Positions 47,450 through 59,995 are shown, counted from the first letter of the stretch. The stretch: DNA of 64,000 nucleotides from Lithospermum erythrorhizon (GCA_019722365.1 JADFUC010001925.1:124001-188000), one strand, 5' to 3'. The notes: generated by a model from the letters alone, not told the origin. A program made the numbers and translations.

Positions 47450-48186
47450 ATGGACGTAATGGAGACGGTTTTAGAGTATTCACTTTCAATGAATTGAAGG
47501 TTGCAACCAATGGATATAGACCTTCAAACAAGATTGGAGAAGGGGATTCTGGATCTGTTTACCAGGTGCTTCATCTTTCTTCCCTGAATGGTTTTAAATT
47601 AGTAATTACTGTGAAGGATACCCCTTAGTTATTCGACCAAAACTAACCATTTTTCAACTCAACGATCAAAATGGACGGAAGTAGTTGTATAGAAGACTTT
47701 TAAGACAAGAGTGATCGAAATAGGATGATTTTGAATGAGGAAATGGATTATTTTTAAAGGTGAGTGGTGTTCAAATCCATTTGCCCTTATTCATATATAT
47801 CATCCAGTTTGAAATATAATAGATGACTAATCTAATATGAAGTTTAATTTATGTAAATAATCTTGTATTTATCCTAAGTAATTACATTGGAAATATACAT
47901 GAATAATTATGCTAGACAATTACAGTTTCATAGTTAAATGCTAAGTGTTCTAGGATTTGTTATGTTTTATGTTTCTAGGGTAGGCTTATTAAAGATGGAA
48001 GTATTGTGGCTGTAAAAGTTCTTTCAGTTGAGCTTGAATCTCTAAGAGGTGAGAGGGAATTCATATCTGCGTTTGCTGCACTTTCCGACATCAAACATGA
48101 AAACCTTGTTGGCTTTCGAGGATGTTGTGTCGTTGGAAATAAGCGTCTTCTTGTTTGTGAATACATGGAAAAAACAGCATTGTACT
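47450..48186 (+). pseudogene. Receptor-like kinase pseudogene, 5' part (kinase N-lobe)
   Basis: Two exons, 47450-47565 and 47979 to about 48186. They encode FRVFTFNELKVATNGY, the glycine loop GEGDSGSVYQG, the ATP-binding lysine in IVAVKVLSVE, and DIKHENLVGFRGCCVVGNKR then LLVCEYMEK, which are kinase subdomains I-V of the family that includes the cytoplasmic cold-responsive kinase CRPK1 and LRR-VIII receptor kinases. After EYMEK the sequence loses the frame (about one base missing) and runs into unrelated retrotransposon DNA. Subdomains VIa onward appear 9.2 kb downstream. Extracellular or N-terminal parts, if any, were not found to the left. Confidence 0.8.
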
Positions 48187-48249
48187 CTCATCCTCCGACG
48201 AGTCGGTTGAACGATGAGGGAGTGCCGACCGCCAGGATAACAACAGATG

Positions 48250-50400
48250 ACTCCACTCCATCCTCGACTCATTCATCATCCCCTTACCACTAGGGGATCA
48301 TCCTTAGCCCACCACCACAACCAATTCCACCTTCAAACGCTGGTGTCAATAGGGGTAAGTCGGCTGACACTCTCACAATTATCCGCGATTCTTTACCGGT
48401 CGAGTTCTCAAACGAAGACCTTGAGAATTTTAGGCAGTACCTTTCTATTCCCCCAGTCGTAGAAATACGTCTCCCCTTAGAAGGGGATAAAGTTTCCGAG
48501 GCCCTGGTCGATCCATTATGTAATGAGGGTCCCTAGCCTCGGGATGGACCGCCATGTATATAGAGTCACTATCTTATGGGGCCCGCTTTCCCTTGCCCAT
48601 TCAGAAACGAAGTTGTTGATAGGTTAATCGTGCCCCGGGCAACTATTTCGTGATGGCTATCGATTACCATTCTTTCATAGTGGCTTAGATGGCCGATATA
48701 ACCCACACTTGATCTATTTTTCACCCTGCACACCAATTCCCACTCGGGCCACTTACCATTCCCCATCCGGCTATAATATTTTTACGGATCCCAAAGTCGA
48801 AAGTCTTCAAACCGCATGGTATTCCAAAATGGTGCCGTGCGGCGGTAATGGGTGGATGCGGGTTCCCCAAGAGATGGACCTCTTTGACGGAAGCAAAGCA
48901 CTCAAAATTCAAGAAAACCGCTCTAATCAAGCTCCTTATCAGCCACCTCGCGCGGGTTTGACCGAATTCTCTATTATAAAGTGTTCTGAGAGGTAAAGCC
49001 TCGTGATCTGCCGGTTTGATCCGCCATGAGTTCACCAACTGCTTGTGCCTCCTATTGAATGGTATAACCTTTTAAATAGTGCGTTGTGTATCGATTTATG
49101 TCTTTCACCGACTTGTTTTTTGCGTGATGAGGTACTCATGGGGCCGCCCAGACGTAAGGGAGCCCAAAGATGTACCTTTCTAGCATGATTGGCAACCGTA
49201 GAGCTCTCTTAGGACGAAGCTCAAATTAAGAAGATATCCACACAGCCTCCAACATCAATCGCCTCTCACCCACAAGCACCTCCCCCCCCTCCTCTATCAA
49301 GGCTGTGAAAGGCCAATATGAGACTTGCCTCCTCCTGCTCAGCCAAAGTCCATAGGCCCACAAGAGGCAAATGTCCGAAATTCCTCGGACTGACCGAGAC
49401 CCTCCGCTTCATCACTCCCTCTAGCTGTGGAGGTCCTTGTGAGGATTCGGGTCACCTCCACTTCGAACCGCCACCGAGACGCCTGGTGATTCGGCGCCCT
49501 AAGCGAATTAATGGGTATTCAACAAATTTCCGAACCGCTTATACCGCCTCGCGGGGTTTAAGATTAATGAGGAATCAACGCTATGGAAGAAGCAAGATGC
49601 TTTCCGCGCTTCACGTCCTCTATTGTCGAGCGACCGTGGCAGATTGGTGACGCGACGCACCCCTTAGAGATTCACGGGTCGCGGGGTTTGCCACTTAATC
49701 AAGGTACTTTCCTGAATCCCCCACCTATCCTTATTTATGTTCCTCTCTCGACAACCCCTGCTTCAGAGGGCTTAATGCAAGCTATACACTGGGCGGATCT
49801 GCCTAATGATACTCAGGTTGGGCTATTTAGAAAGAAAGAGTCTTTCAGCCTAAAGTCGAGAGTCTGCGAGAGAATGGTGAGGTCGAAAGCCAATGTTGCC
49901 CTAGCTACTTCAAAGTTAAGAGGCTGGGCGCAAGATCAAGCCCAGCGAAGATCGGTATACGACCTCCTTCATGCCAAGTTCACCGCACTAGAGAAGTAGA
50001 ACTTAGAATACAAACAAGCTGACGGTGGGTTCAACTTCTCCACCACTGTGCTTAACAGTGAGGGCAACGAAAGTACCAACGGTCTAAAGTTGCAGAGGAG
50101 GCCTTTCTGGTCGGATCGGTAGCGCCATATGAGTATCAACGTCCGAGGAGCTCCCCAATGGAAGCGGTGGGCGAGGCGGCCATCGCTTGTGTCGGCTTAC
50201 CAAGACCTACAAATATGTCAATCCCTATCAAGGGGCGAACTATGAAGAGTTCATTCCAAAGATATGACTAGCCGTTCAACCTCTCAATCTCTTTTGTTCC
50301 TCTTACCCGCACGGCTAAGAGGACATCGGCCCCTCTCGAATCCGTCAACGCCCTCAGCTCTCTTTTCAGAAAGCATGTAAAGCTTGTAAAAGCTTTAAGC
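48250..50400 (+). pseudogene. Antisense additional ORF (aORF) of the Tat-like element, decayed
   Basis: Several plus-strand frames, broken by stops, read as one protein. SLPVEFSNEDLENFRQYLSI is followed by an LPLEGDKVSEALVDP region, then GWTAMYIESLSYGARFPLP (48.54-48.60 kb), then IFTDPKVESLQTAWYSKMVP, and near the end a charged helical stretch with LHAKFTALEK. The layout (N-terminal alpha-helical start, a G-W...Y-x-x-x-x-x-x-G-x-R-F-P-L core, coiled-coil C-terminus) resembles the plant 'putative gypsy-type transposon' proteins often encoded beside gag in retroelements. It runs opposite to gag-pol. Function of such proteins is not established. Confidence 0.55.
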
Positions 50401-51005
50401 GTACTTTTGATTTACTTTTAATGTTTCTACTACAATCGCTTAGCTTATGACTCATTTACGATATCGCTTATTTTCTCTTGCAATATCTTTATTGTCCGTC
50501 ATTTTGTTATGTTTTGATTCAAGTCGACGATATCCCTTGCCCCCTCGGTGGTCACGATTTTGACTAAGCCGCAGAAATGACATTCAAAGCGCATATCAGT
50601 TGTTGATTATCACAGATATGCTGATAAAAGCTTCTTTTCTCTGCCTCTACCGTTTACTAGCGATCGCTGGGGTTTTTATTTGACCAACGAATGACTGGCC
50701 CATTTTCAATCTTCGTAATGAAATACACTTAATTATGCTTTTATGGGTTACATGCTAAAATATATAGCATATAGTAAGCTTTCCGCAGATAATTTCAAGA
50801 AGTCCTGCACAAGGTAAAACCACATTTTATTAATGATTTTCTCTTATAAAGAGAGACTTCCCTTGTTACGGCGACATGATTCCCCTCTCGGTAATTATAC
50901 ATACATTCAGATAATTTAGAAGTCATGCCACATTCTTGAACCGCTCTGCCATCTGAAGTCCTCTAGTTCAGGTGTTATTGGGTCCTACAACCTCTTCAAT
51001 CTTAT

Positions 51006-52070
51006 ATGGTCCCTCCCACTGGGCTCAATTTGGTTTGTTTCTTTAGGTCAAGCTCAATAACAATAACCGCAGTATCAAGTCTCCTCGAGCGGAATCTAAG
51101 GCTTTTTAACCCTTCGTTATATAGGTTCGAGCTATTAAGTGTTTGTACTGGTGAGTCTTGCAAAAGTATTCATCTCTCAAATTTCATCCACAAAGTCGAG
51201 GTATTCCTTCAACCGTTGGTCATTGCTTTCTTCAAACCGACGGTTTATAAGTGGGTAACTGACTCGCGCAAAAACCATTTGCCCCATAGACTGTTCGAAA
51301 GCGAGCCTCCCTCGACGCTTTTTGATTCGCGTGTAACGAAATAATTATAACACACTGGGTAACTTCAATCCAGCCCCCTATCCCTTATCACTTTGGTAAA
51401 CATATTCTCTTGCTACCTTTGAATATAATTCGTTCACGACTGACTTTGGCTCGAGGTAATAGACTGAGCCGAATCGGTGTTCTATCCCAAACTTTCAGAA
51501 ATCCACCAAGATTCTCGTCGAATCTGGAATACCAAACCGCTGTGAGTATGTTTTTTTCCATAAAGAATTGATCCACTTTCACTTCGAAGTTTTCTTGAGA
51601 AAATCAAGCCCAATCTACTGTTGGAAGTAGTCAACCGCTACACAAGATACCGCCTCCTCCGGCTTGACAATTTTTCCTACCAAATCAATCTCCCGCATAA
51701 AGCAAAGAGCGATCGTGGGCTTACTGGCTGTATGTAGGTCATGGGTGACTCTAACTGCTGGCAAAGACGATTTCTTCACATAAGCGGTTGCATGTTTAAC
51801 CAGAGCGACCAATATTCAGACTTCAGGGTTTGATTATAGCGATCAAGGCTTCTCCAAGATGGTTTGCCACCATCTCATGTATCTTAGCCAACACTTGGGG
51901 AATATCATCGTTGGAAACGCTAGTTAACAGCGGTCCATCCCATGATTTCCTGTATAGTTCGCCTAGGTACAATTGATACTTGAAGATGCGGTTTTGGATC
52001 TTCTTGATTTCATTCCTTCCGTAATTTACCTTCGCCGGTGATACAAGATTACGTGGGTGTCTAATCAACT
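51006..52070 (-). pseudogene. Integrase remnants of the Tat-like element
   Basis: Minus-strand frames show the integrase zinc-binding start (YQLYLGELYRKSWDGPLLTS, then VLAKIHEMVANHLGEALIA) and, further on, IDLVGKIVKPEEAVSCVAVDYFQ, matching the D-I-V-G-P-F...V-A-V-D-Y-F-T-K core. The first acidic residue of the D,D-35-E triad region is present but neighbouring motifs are disrupted by stops and frameshifts. Confidence 0.65.
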
Positions 52071-53381
52071 ATATCAGGAGCACATTATCCTTGCACCCTT
52101 TCTTCATGATGTTGGCCGGGTCATAGACCTCAAACATATATCCCTTCGTAACTCGTCAGTAGCAGGGTGGCGAAGTCTCGATAGAGTATCCGCTTTTTCA
52201 TTTCGCCTTTGGGAATAGTCTTAAAATAGGATCTTTAATCTAAGGGATATTTGTACAACTTTGGAGTGATATTTTATCAAAGCCTCATTTTACCCACGCC
52301 TTTCCTTAATTTGGTCTGAGACACTTAGAGTCCCTTTAACCGGGTAGTTCTTTCTACCCATGGATTGACCAATCTCAATCAAGATCATTGTCATATATCC
52401 ATTTCATTATTTCAGGGCGGTGAAGTCAACCGCAAGGGATATTTCATAGTTTCCCTTCTCTGAGGCCCTACAATCAAAAACTCATGCACCCGCTTGATCA
52501 TTACGAGCCCCATCTACAAATAAGTGTCCATTCGAAGTTTGACTTGCCCGCCCATGTTGTCCGCCGGGGTCCTCAGAGGATAAAAAGGGATTCGAAAGCA
52601 GCCCATTCGGGTTATAAAATCCGCCAATGTTTGTGCTATAAATGCGGTGTTCTGGTACATAGATTTCAAATTCACTCAGTTCATGTCTATGTTGTCAACC
52701 GTCCAGAGTGGTCAATGGGTTAGCAACCGGCAAAGGTGGTCGCTACTACTAGACTGGATGGATTCAAAGAAGCCTTCAATTTTTCTCAGATTATCAAAGC
52801 AAAACCGCTTATCTACGGGGATATTTTTCAAGACTCGGTGACACGGCTAACATAATATATCGTTTCTGTGAATCTTGTCCACTTCCCTTACCAACACGCC
52901 GACCGCTACATCGGAGATGGCCAATACGCTGCACGTGTTCCCCTTGTTCGTCGCGACATCAACTGGGAGACCCCAAATATCTTTCTAATTCTTCAGCCCC
53001 TTGCAACTCTCATCCCATATGTGAACTTTCCTTGGGTTATGTGCCTTAGATTCCTAAAGAAGGGTACCCCTTTCCCCAGATTTGATATGAACTTATTCAA
53101 AGCCAAGCATCCTATCGGGCCGCACTCCTTATAGCCATTAGGGGTGGTTTCATCCCTAGAGCGCCCAATTTTATCTAGATTACGCTCACCTCGGCGCTTA
53201 TCACGTATCCTAAACTTTCCTCGAGATTACTCCAAATGAGCACTGGGTTCACTCTTTAATCTATTGACCTAAGTTGATTAAAGTGTTTCCTTAAGATTCG
53301 CTAGGTGCTCAATTTCACCTTCTCGACCAAAGATATAATCCACATAGATCATATATTCAGCCTAATCTGGATTCGCAAAAT

Positions 53382-53795
53382 TTATTCACTATCCACCGGT
53401 AAGCTGGGCCCCCGTGATTTTTTGACTTCATGGCCATTTCCATCAACCAGACGCCCAAACACGTATACGAGATAAAAATTCTTCGGATATGCTTTTGTTT
53501 GTTGGTGTAGTCTCGTGACACATCCTACATTTAATATGGGTTTCTTGACCAAAGACCACATTAGCCACCCAAATGTGTAATCCTGACTACAGAAGGCTTC
53601 AAGGCTTTCGGAGAAAGCCTCGCACCTTCCATTATGGTCGTGTTCTTTCATAATTAAATAACCTTTTCTTTTTTTATAGGCCGGGTTCGCTGATGTACAA
53701 ATTTTGTGGACGGCGATCGTTGATCTATTTCGGCATGTCTCTGTGTCCCCACGAGAACACACATCTTCAAATTCCCTTATTAACGCTATCACCAA
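53382..53795 (-). pseudogene. Reverse transcriptase remnant of the Tat-like element
   Basis: A 137-codon open segment reads VIALIREFEDVCSRGD near its start, then VKKPILNVGCV, then KAYPKNFYLVYVFGRLVDG, which follows the order of plant gypsy RT (LIREFEDVFAW, LVKKPNGKWR, KACPKDSFPLPRIDQLVD). The sequence is strongly diverged, with key residues replaced, and the YxDD box is not in this segment. Confidence 0.65.
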
Positions 53796-54088
53796 GCTCG
53801 ACCCAATTTAACCCATTCTCGGTTGTTCGCTTTATTTCTTCCTGAAAAGGATCACCTTTACCCCCTTTCCACGCGTGGTACGGCTCTTTTCATTTTCCTT
53901 TCCTTGGGCGAAGTTATTCTCTTTCAGCCTAAACCGAAGCGATTCCATGAGGACTTCTCACCGCTTTTTTCTAGTCCGCCGATTTTTTTTAGCGGAGGTA
54001 CGTAATTTGCAACATCTTCTAGCCTTCTTTTGATCACTGGGAACCTCCCATATTCCCTGTGGGCTGGGAATTTCATCTTGAGATTTAA

Positions 54089-54385
54089 TCAGAAACAATG
54101 GCCTTCTATTGCCAAGATTGGACGATCATTTAAAGTAATTGCATTGTATGATTGGTCCTCAATGTCCACAACCATAAATTGAGCTCTAATTGTGGCCACC
54201 TTTGATCCCGAACCAACCGTGAAATCCAAAGGCACCACCCCCATTGCATTTATAGAATGACCCGTGAACCCCGTCAGTGGTGTGTACAGCGGTTGAATTA
54301 TGCTCCTTGGGAGTTGTAATTTGTCAAAGGTGCTGATATATAGAATATCCATCAAACTCCCCGTATCAACCAGCATCCGCTCCAC
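54089..54385 (-). pseudogene. Aspartic protease domain of the Tat-like element
   Basis: A 98-codon open segment starts MERMLVDTGSLMDILYISTF, containing the catalytic DTG of retropepsins, then LTGFTGHSINAMGVVPLDFT, then FMVVDIEDQSYNAITL, the usual order in plant Ty3/gypsy proteases (VDTGSSADIL, GF-x-G, G-x-I-x-LP, F-x-V-V-D-x-x-x-x-YN-x-I). It is the best-preserved part of the element. Confidence 0.75.
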
Positions 54386-54711
54386 TGTGAAGTTTGCGGC
54401 ACTGGAAGAGAATCTGGTTTGTGTAGCTCAATTCCTAATAACTTTTGTCTCAGTGCTCACGGGCTCGCTTACTTAATGCCGCTGTCAAGATCAACGACAT
54501 ATCTCTTCTTGCGTGAAGCTCGAGTTATGTGAGTCCACTTCCCGGCACTCAAGAAATAGTATCAATCCGCCTAGTGCTTCCAGTAATTCCGGGTTCTCGC
54601 TTTACTCATGCGGCCTCAAAAGTGCTGACAGTTGTTGTCCCAATAGAGACTTAGCTGTGGAACTCTAAGTGTCCTCTTTTATTAGCTTTCTATTTTCAAA
54701 GATCCACGACT

Positions 54712-55531
54712 CTACACTCTCAGGTTTATGCCCATGCTCGCGATGATGTCAGAGTAGCGTGTTTTGTCCCTTCGTCTGTGCAATCTCTCATCCACCGCTA
54801 GTGGGAGTAAATTTGTATGTTCTATTCGAGCATATACCTCCTTTGCGGAAAACCCGCCGCATCGGGTGAACTCGCATCGTGGTTCTCTGCACACTGCATC
54901 AAGCCTTTATGAGGCACCCTACCAAAATGCTTCATTTTGAACTCCGCCTGCCTCGCTCAAGCCGGTCCTAGTCCGCGCCTTTGGCGACTTAGCTTCTTTT
55001 TCGGGGCTGAAGTCCTTTAAGGTCTTTGGTTCGGGACTCCTTGGTTTTAACCTCCAATTCGACATATTACGAACCCGCACCGTGAGTTCATCCTTTGATA
55101 AGAGTTTCAAGAACTAAAGCTTTTTGAGTTTACCATAAGCCAGCCTCGCGATTTAAATGTATGCCACTTTATTATTTCGGGATAGCGAGCAAAATGTTTA
55201 GCGCTTTTGTAACTTTTGCTGCTCTATTAGCCCCTTCCGATGTCCATCATCGTTTCATTCTGATGTTTGGTGTATAGCGGACTCACCGCTATAAAGGCAT
55301 CCGCTGCTTGTCGGGTAATTTAATCTATGGACTTAAGAGTAAATCCATGTACCAATCTAAGGTGCGATCCGATAAACTATCGAAAATGCCTTTGTAGATA
55401 AATATCTGATTATTGGATATGATTGTCATCTTAGCCAAGAATCCCGTGCGTTTTGTATCGTGACGCCAGCCGCTTATCGAATCGGGTGAATCATGCGAAT
55501 TTAAACTCATATAGAGGAACCGCCCAAACAA
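54712..55531 (-). pseudogene. gag remnants of the Tat-like element
   Basis: Three minus-strand open pieces occur in gag order, high to low. One has IFDSLSDRTLDWYMDL, matching the F-x-x-x-L-x-x-x-A-x-x-W-Y conserved core. Next is a basic charged linker. Last is FSAKEVYARIEHTNLLP then KTRYSDIIASMG, matching the R-x-x-I-x-x-x-I-E-x-x-x-L-x-P segment before the zinc knuckle. Confidence 0.6.
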
Positions 55532-56409
55532 ATGGCGTACTTTGTTTGGTATCTCCTTTCTTTTGGATAGCGGCGATGTAATGTTTATAAGTTTTAATGT
55601 TCAAGCAACTTGTTGCAATTTTAGTGTAGTTGGATTAACTTGAGCCGCACCCGCTGGCGCCGCGGCGCTCGAGCCTGTGGTTATCCCGAGCTGTGGAACT
55701 ACTTTTCTAATGTATTTCATGTCCGTTGTAATGGTATAGTGCGACGCACGATTGTCCTTTTCTCGTTTTTTATGTAAGGCTGTTCTTAACCCGCTTTAGA
55801 TGCCTCAACCTCAATATCTTCGTGATAATACCCAAGGGCTGCTGTTGATTGTGTTATTTTATTGTGACCTAAGAACCGACTCGTGTGAACGTAGATGTTT
55901 ACTGCCACGCTTTATTCTTTTCAATCCTTTCATACGCGCCAATTGATAATTGCAATTCGCCACGAATGATAGAGTCATAATGATCCAAAGGACTCTCACA
56001 TGGTGACTATTAATCGATATTGGAATTTCATGATTTCGTCAATCTTGTGGATATGGTCTTTATAGAAAGATCAGAACACCGCTCTTTTCTTGCTTTTTAC
56101 TGAGGCCGAGATCCGGGTCTTTCAATGTCCCTGTGGGTCCCGAACCCTGACCGTCGACCCGAAAGTGTGCCCACATGGAGCGATCACAAACACTCTGACG
56201 ATCAAGTTACTTATTTTGTATTTTAGTGAAGGAGAACATAAAAGAGTACCAATGCGAGTAAGTCGGAATTAAAGGAGCAGCAGGTTCTAAAGTTGATGCA
56301 GGCATTTATAGGCAAGTACAGAGGTACCAACTCTCCATGCGATGGTGCTTACTCATTATAATCTTATCCACCAGTTGTCACAAGTAGGCGAGTGGATCGC
56401 TATTCATGG

Positions 56410-56417
56410 CGGCGCCA
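56410..56417 (-). other. Possible primer binding site
   Basis: On the minus strand TGGCGCCG, a sequence often found directly after the 5' LTR of plant Ty3/gypsy elements and complementary to the 3' end of a tRNA. It is correctly placed upstream of gag. Confidence 0.45.
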
Positions 56418-57425
56418 CGCTGCGCCTTCACGGGAGTGGTTGATGAACCACTATGGCTAGCCTTTGTAATTTTTGTTTTTTAGAAAGAAAATCTGATTTT
56501 TTTAAATGAAAGCCCAACCCCCAAAAATCCTATCTCATTATTCCATTTCGCCTAAAGCCTAAAGACGTGGATCCAATATACACACACCCAAATAAGATTT
56601 TTTAAAGATCAACGATTGATACTCCCGAAGATAATTTCAAATGGGGCGGCCAGTTTATTTCACTCCCTGTATTACCTATCAAGCTTTGTGCGCGGTGAGA
56701 CACTGTGCACGAAAATCGTGTGTGTTGGTCTTTAATTTTCAATTTCTTCCTTCTTTTGTAATGTTCTATAAGCTCAATGTTATCAAATTGATTAAAAGTA
56801 GAAATATAGTTTTAATTTCCGTACTTTTTAATTTTTTAATATTTCATTTAATTCTTCATCTCCTTTATTTTAATAGTTTTAATTTCTATAATTTCTTCTT
56901 ATGTTTGTTTTTATTATCAATTTTTGTGTTTTTTTTGTAACTTTATGTTTGTTTCTCTTTAGGTTTGTTTGTTAATTTTAATTTCTCTTTATGTAACTTT
57001 TTAATTTCTAATTATTGTTTGTTTGATTTTTGTACAATGTAATGCGTATTAGTTTATTATTTTAATTTTTGTTTTTGTATGTTAGCTGTTTTTTGTAATA
57101 ATTGTATTTCTTTATGTTGTTTTTTGTACAATGCATGTTTGTTTTTGCAACTTTTTAATTTCTTTATGTTTGTTTGTTTGTTTGATTGCTTTTAATTTCA
57201 ATTGTATTTGTTTGTTTGATTTTATTTTTGTAACTTTTAATTTCTTTATTTTTGGATTGCGACTTTGATTGTGTTTTGTTTTTAAATTGTGAAGCTGGAT
57301 GATCGTTAATTATGTCATTTGCATCTTTCTAGACAATATATTTTGAATTATTTGATCAATTATCATTATATTTTTCATTTGATAAGCTATTTATTATTGT
57401 TTTAATAATAAAACATGGATTACAA
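56418..57425 (-). mobile_element. Possible 5' LTR of the Tat-like element
   Basis: About 1 kb between the primer-binding-like site and the kinase sequence. On the plus strand it is very T-rich with TTTG and TTTA simple repeats (56730-57290). No second copy was recognised at the left end, so the LTR call is by position only. Confidence 0.35.
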
Positions 57426-57427
57426 AA

Positions 57428-58444
57428 GGCTGCCGCGCCGAACTATGTATCATACACTAAGAGATTAATCCTCATATTGTGCATAGAAACATCAAAGCGA
57501 GCAATATACTTCTTGATGAAAATTTCACCCCGAAGGTTGCTGATTTTGGATTGGCTCGGTTGTTTCGCGATGGCATGTCTAATGTCAGTACTCGTGTTGC
57601 TGGGACATTGTAAGTGTTGTCAAACAGTTTTGGTTCATGGGGTTAATTTTGCTTATGAAGCATCTGACTGAATACTTAGCTAACAATGATATTGGCCAAA
57701 GGGGCTATCTATCTCCAGAATATGCTATCAGCGGACACTTGACAATAAAATCAGATGTTTACAGTTTTGGGGTATTGCTCTTGACAATAGTTTCTGGCCA
57801 TCCATTTTGATTTGGAGCTAGGAGATCAGTTCCTTGTTGATAAGGTAAAAGAATTTGACCGGATTTATTCAGAATAATTAAATTCCTAGATAGCTTCGGA
57901 TTATAATTCTGTTATCACATATTAGAATCACATAATTATTCATAATTATCAACAATATTCAAAAGTCAATAGAGCCTTACAAGATACAAACGATTAAATT
58001 GTAGTTCTGTTATCACATACTTCGTATTAGAATCACATGAGTCTTGATGCCTTAAGAGTCAGTTGAGCTACCAGTTGGCGGATGCTCTTTCGCTTGTCAG
58101 ATTCATATGAATCGAATAATGGCTTCAAAAAGAAAGACTAATCCTTCTTGCGGCTATATTTGCAGGCATGGGAGATGTATAAAGCCAACAATCTTGTGAA
58201 GCTAGTTGATCCAGTCTTAAATTGAAAATTTCCTGTAAAAGAAGCCATTTTATACTTAAAGGTTAGCCTCCTCTGTGTTCAAGAAACTCCCAAGCTGCAT
58301 CCCAAAATGTCATCAGTCATCAAAATGTTGAAGAAGGAAATAGACATCATGCACATCAAGCCTTCGAATCCTGGGATTGTAGCAGATCTTATGGACGTTA
58401 AGATTTTCCATCAGCACTCATCACGCAACTCCACCACTAGCTGA
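57428..58444 (+). pseudogene. Receptor-like kinase pseudogene, 3' part (kinase C-lobe)
   Basis: Exons about 57428-57609, 57702-57844 and 58166-58444, with splice sites still intact. The first encodes [20 protein letters not shown], then [22 protein letters not shown] (DFG present) and STRVAGT. The second encodes [32 protein letters not shown] and, after a one-base shift, DLELGDQFLVDK. The third encodes AWEMYKANNLVKLVDPVLN, a TGA, then KFPVKEAILYLKVSLLCVQE and a short tail. The catalytic loop reads HRN where active kinases have HRD, two in-frame stops and one frameshift are present, and 9.2 kb of retroelement lies upstream, so it is a dead kinase. Closest architecture: CRPK1-like or LRR-VIII kinases. 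Confidence 0.8.
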
Positions 58445-59995
58445 GAGGCGATGAGCTCTCCATCACTTTGCTGATTATTGTAGCCTGTTTGGACTGTAGC
58501 ATTGGCAGGTACTCATTAAGTTGTTCCCTTTTTTCGTTTATGTGACTTTTTACTAACACTGATGTCGATTATGCAAAGAAATGTAGTCATACAATGTAAA
58601 GTTCAGAACCATATTGTTATAATTGCAATAAAAATTGGATTCGTTCATTTACATGCTAATCTAGCTGTTCATTTTGAAAGTACCAAACAATATATAGCAA
58701 AAGACAGTAAAGGTTTCAATGTTACCGATTAGTGGGGTTGTCAATACTCGATATACCAATTTTCTTCCATGTTTGCTCATCTGAAGTCTGAACTCAATTA
58801 TGCTAGGGAACCTCAAAACTTAATCAGGTGTTCAATTCATTAGTCAAGTGTTCTATGAATATCTATAATAGATAATTCATTGTTCACCAGATATATAAAG
58901 CTGACCAGTGCTAGAGAAACCCTGTCAAAACAGAAGGTATGAACATTGCTAGCATTTGAATCTGCACTAAATAGAACATTAATCTCTCATAGCGAAGAGC
59001 CAAAGACAGTGATCAGGGACAAAATATTAGAATGCAACATGCTCAACTCCGTGTACGCCATTCACCAAGAGCGCCTATATGGGGTGGACATTGTGAATGG
59101 CATACAGGGAGCCAGGCATGTATAAAAATACATCTATCACAAACTGCGTGCCAGTAGCATTTACTAGCATGATCCAGGGATACAGATTCAGAAATTGAAC
59201 AATATTTATTTCATGTTTGATCAATATTCATGTCACCAACTCACTGCTAGATTTACAACTTCAATCAGCATGATGAAGACATGCATCTAGCTAGAGGTTA
59301 TTATAAGATGAGAGGGTGGTGGAACAGAAATGATAATATATGGAAGAAAAAGAAGGATACATATACCAGTAACCTCTATTTCTTTTCATCGTAAAATATA
59401 AATAGCTTTTGAGTTGGTTATTATGTATAAAGCAAAATATGATACAGAAGCCACTTCAGACGAACCACATTACTTTCTTTAGTTTTCTTTCCAGTGTTAT
59501 TGTATCTTGGTGGGGAATAAACAAACTCAAAGCATTGTAAAAGTCTCCTCCACTCTGAGAAAGATGGTGGGGGGTAATTTATTTTTATCTTATTTATTTG
59601 TCTTTTTCTCTCTTGTGACCTGCTTTATTTACCTGAAAACATGATAAAGCAATGATGTTTTCTTGTTCATTTCGTCATTTTTGGTTTGTCTGGAAGCATA
59701 CATTATGAGATCAACCGACCTCCTATTTCTCATCATTGCATGATAACTGCTAAGCTTATTTTTGAAGCAATTTTTTAGCTTCATCTAGTTCTTGAATAAA
59801 AAAACTAACAACCAAGAGTGAAAGACGTAAGGATAGGGAATAGATCGACTGTTACACTTTTATATCAGAAATAAGCATGATACTTGTTATATCTACTAAT
59901 ATCATATTTATTTTGTCAAGTAACCAGTAGCATAACTGCCATGGCTTTCTGTTGAAGAGGTTACTAAATGCTTTGAATCATTCAATGCAACGATA
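58445..59995. other. 3' flank of the kinase pseudogene, intergenic
   Basis: AT-rich sequence without a supported ORF, RNA or repeat. Confidence 0.4.

Larger units (their letters stand above)
48187..57425 (-). mobile_element. Tat-like Ty3/gypsy retrotransposon inserted in the kinase gene, decayed
   Basis: About 9.2 kb separates the two halves of the kinase. On the minus strand, high to low, it holds a possible 5' LTR (about 56420-57425), a primer-binding-site-like TGGCGCCG (56410-56417), gag remnants (56270-54700), an aspartic protease (54.4 kb), reverse transcriptase (53.8 kb), RNase H (52.5 kb) and integrase (52.1-51.0 kb). Beyond integrase lies a reading frame on the opposite strand (48.28-50.4 kb). 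gag-protease-RT-RNase H-integrase order is Ty3/gypsy. An additional antisense ORF between integrase and the 3' LTR is known in the Tat lineage (for example Grande and Retand). A 3' LTR is not visible at the left edge, so the element is truncated or rearranged there. Confidence 0.75.
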
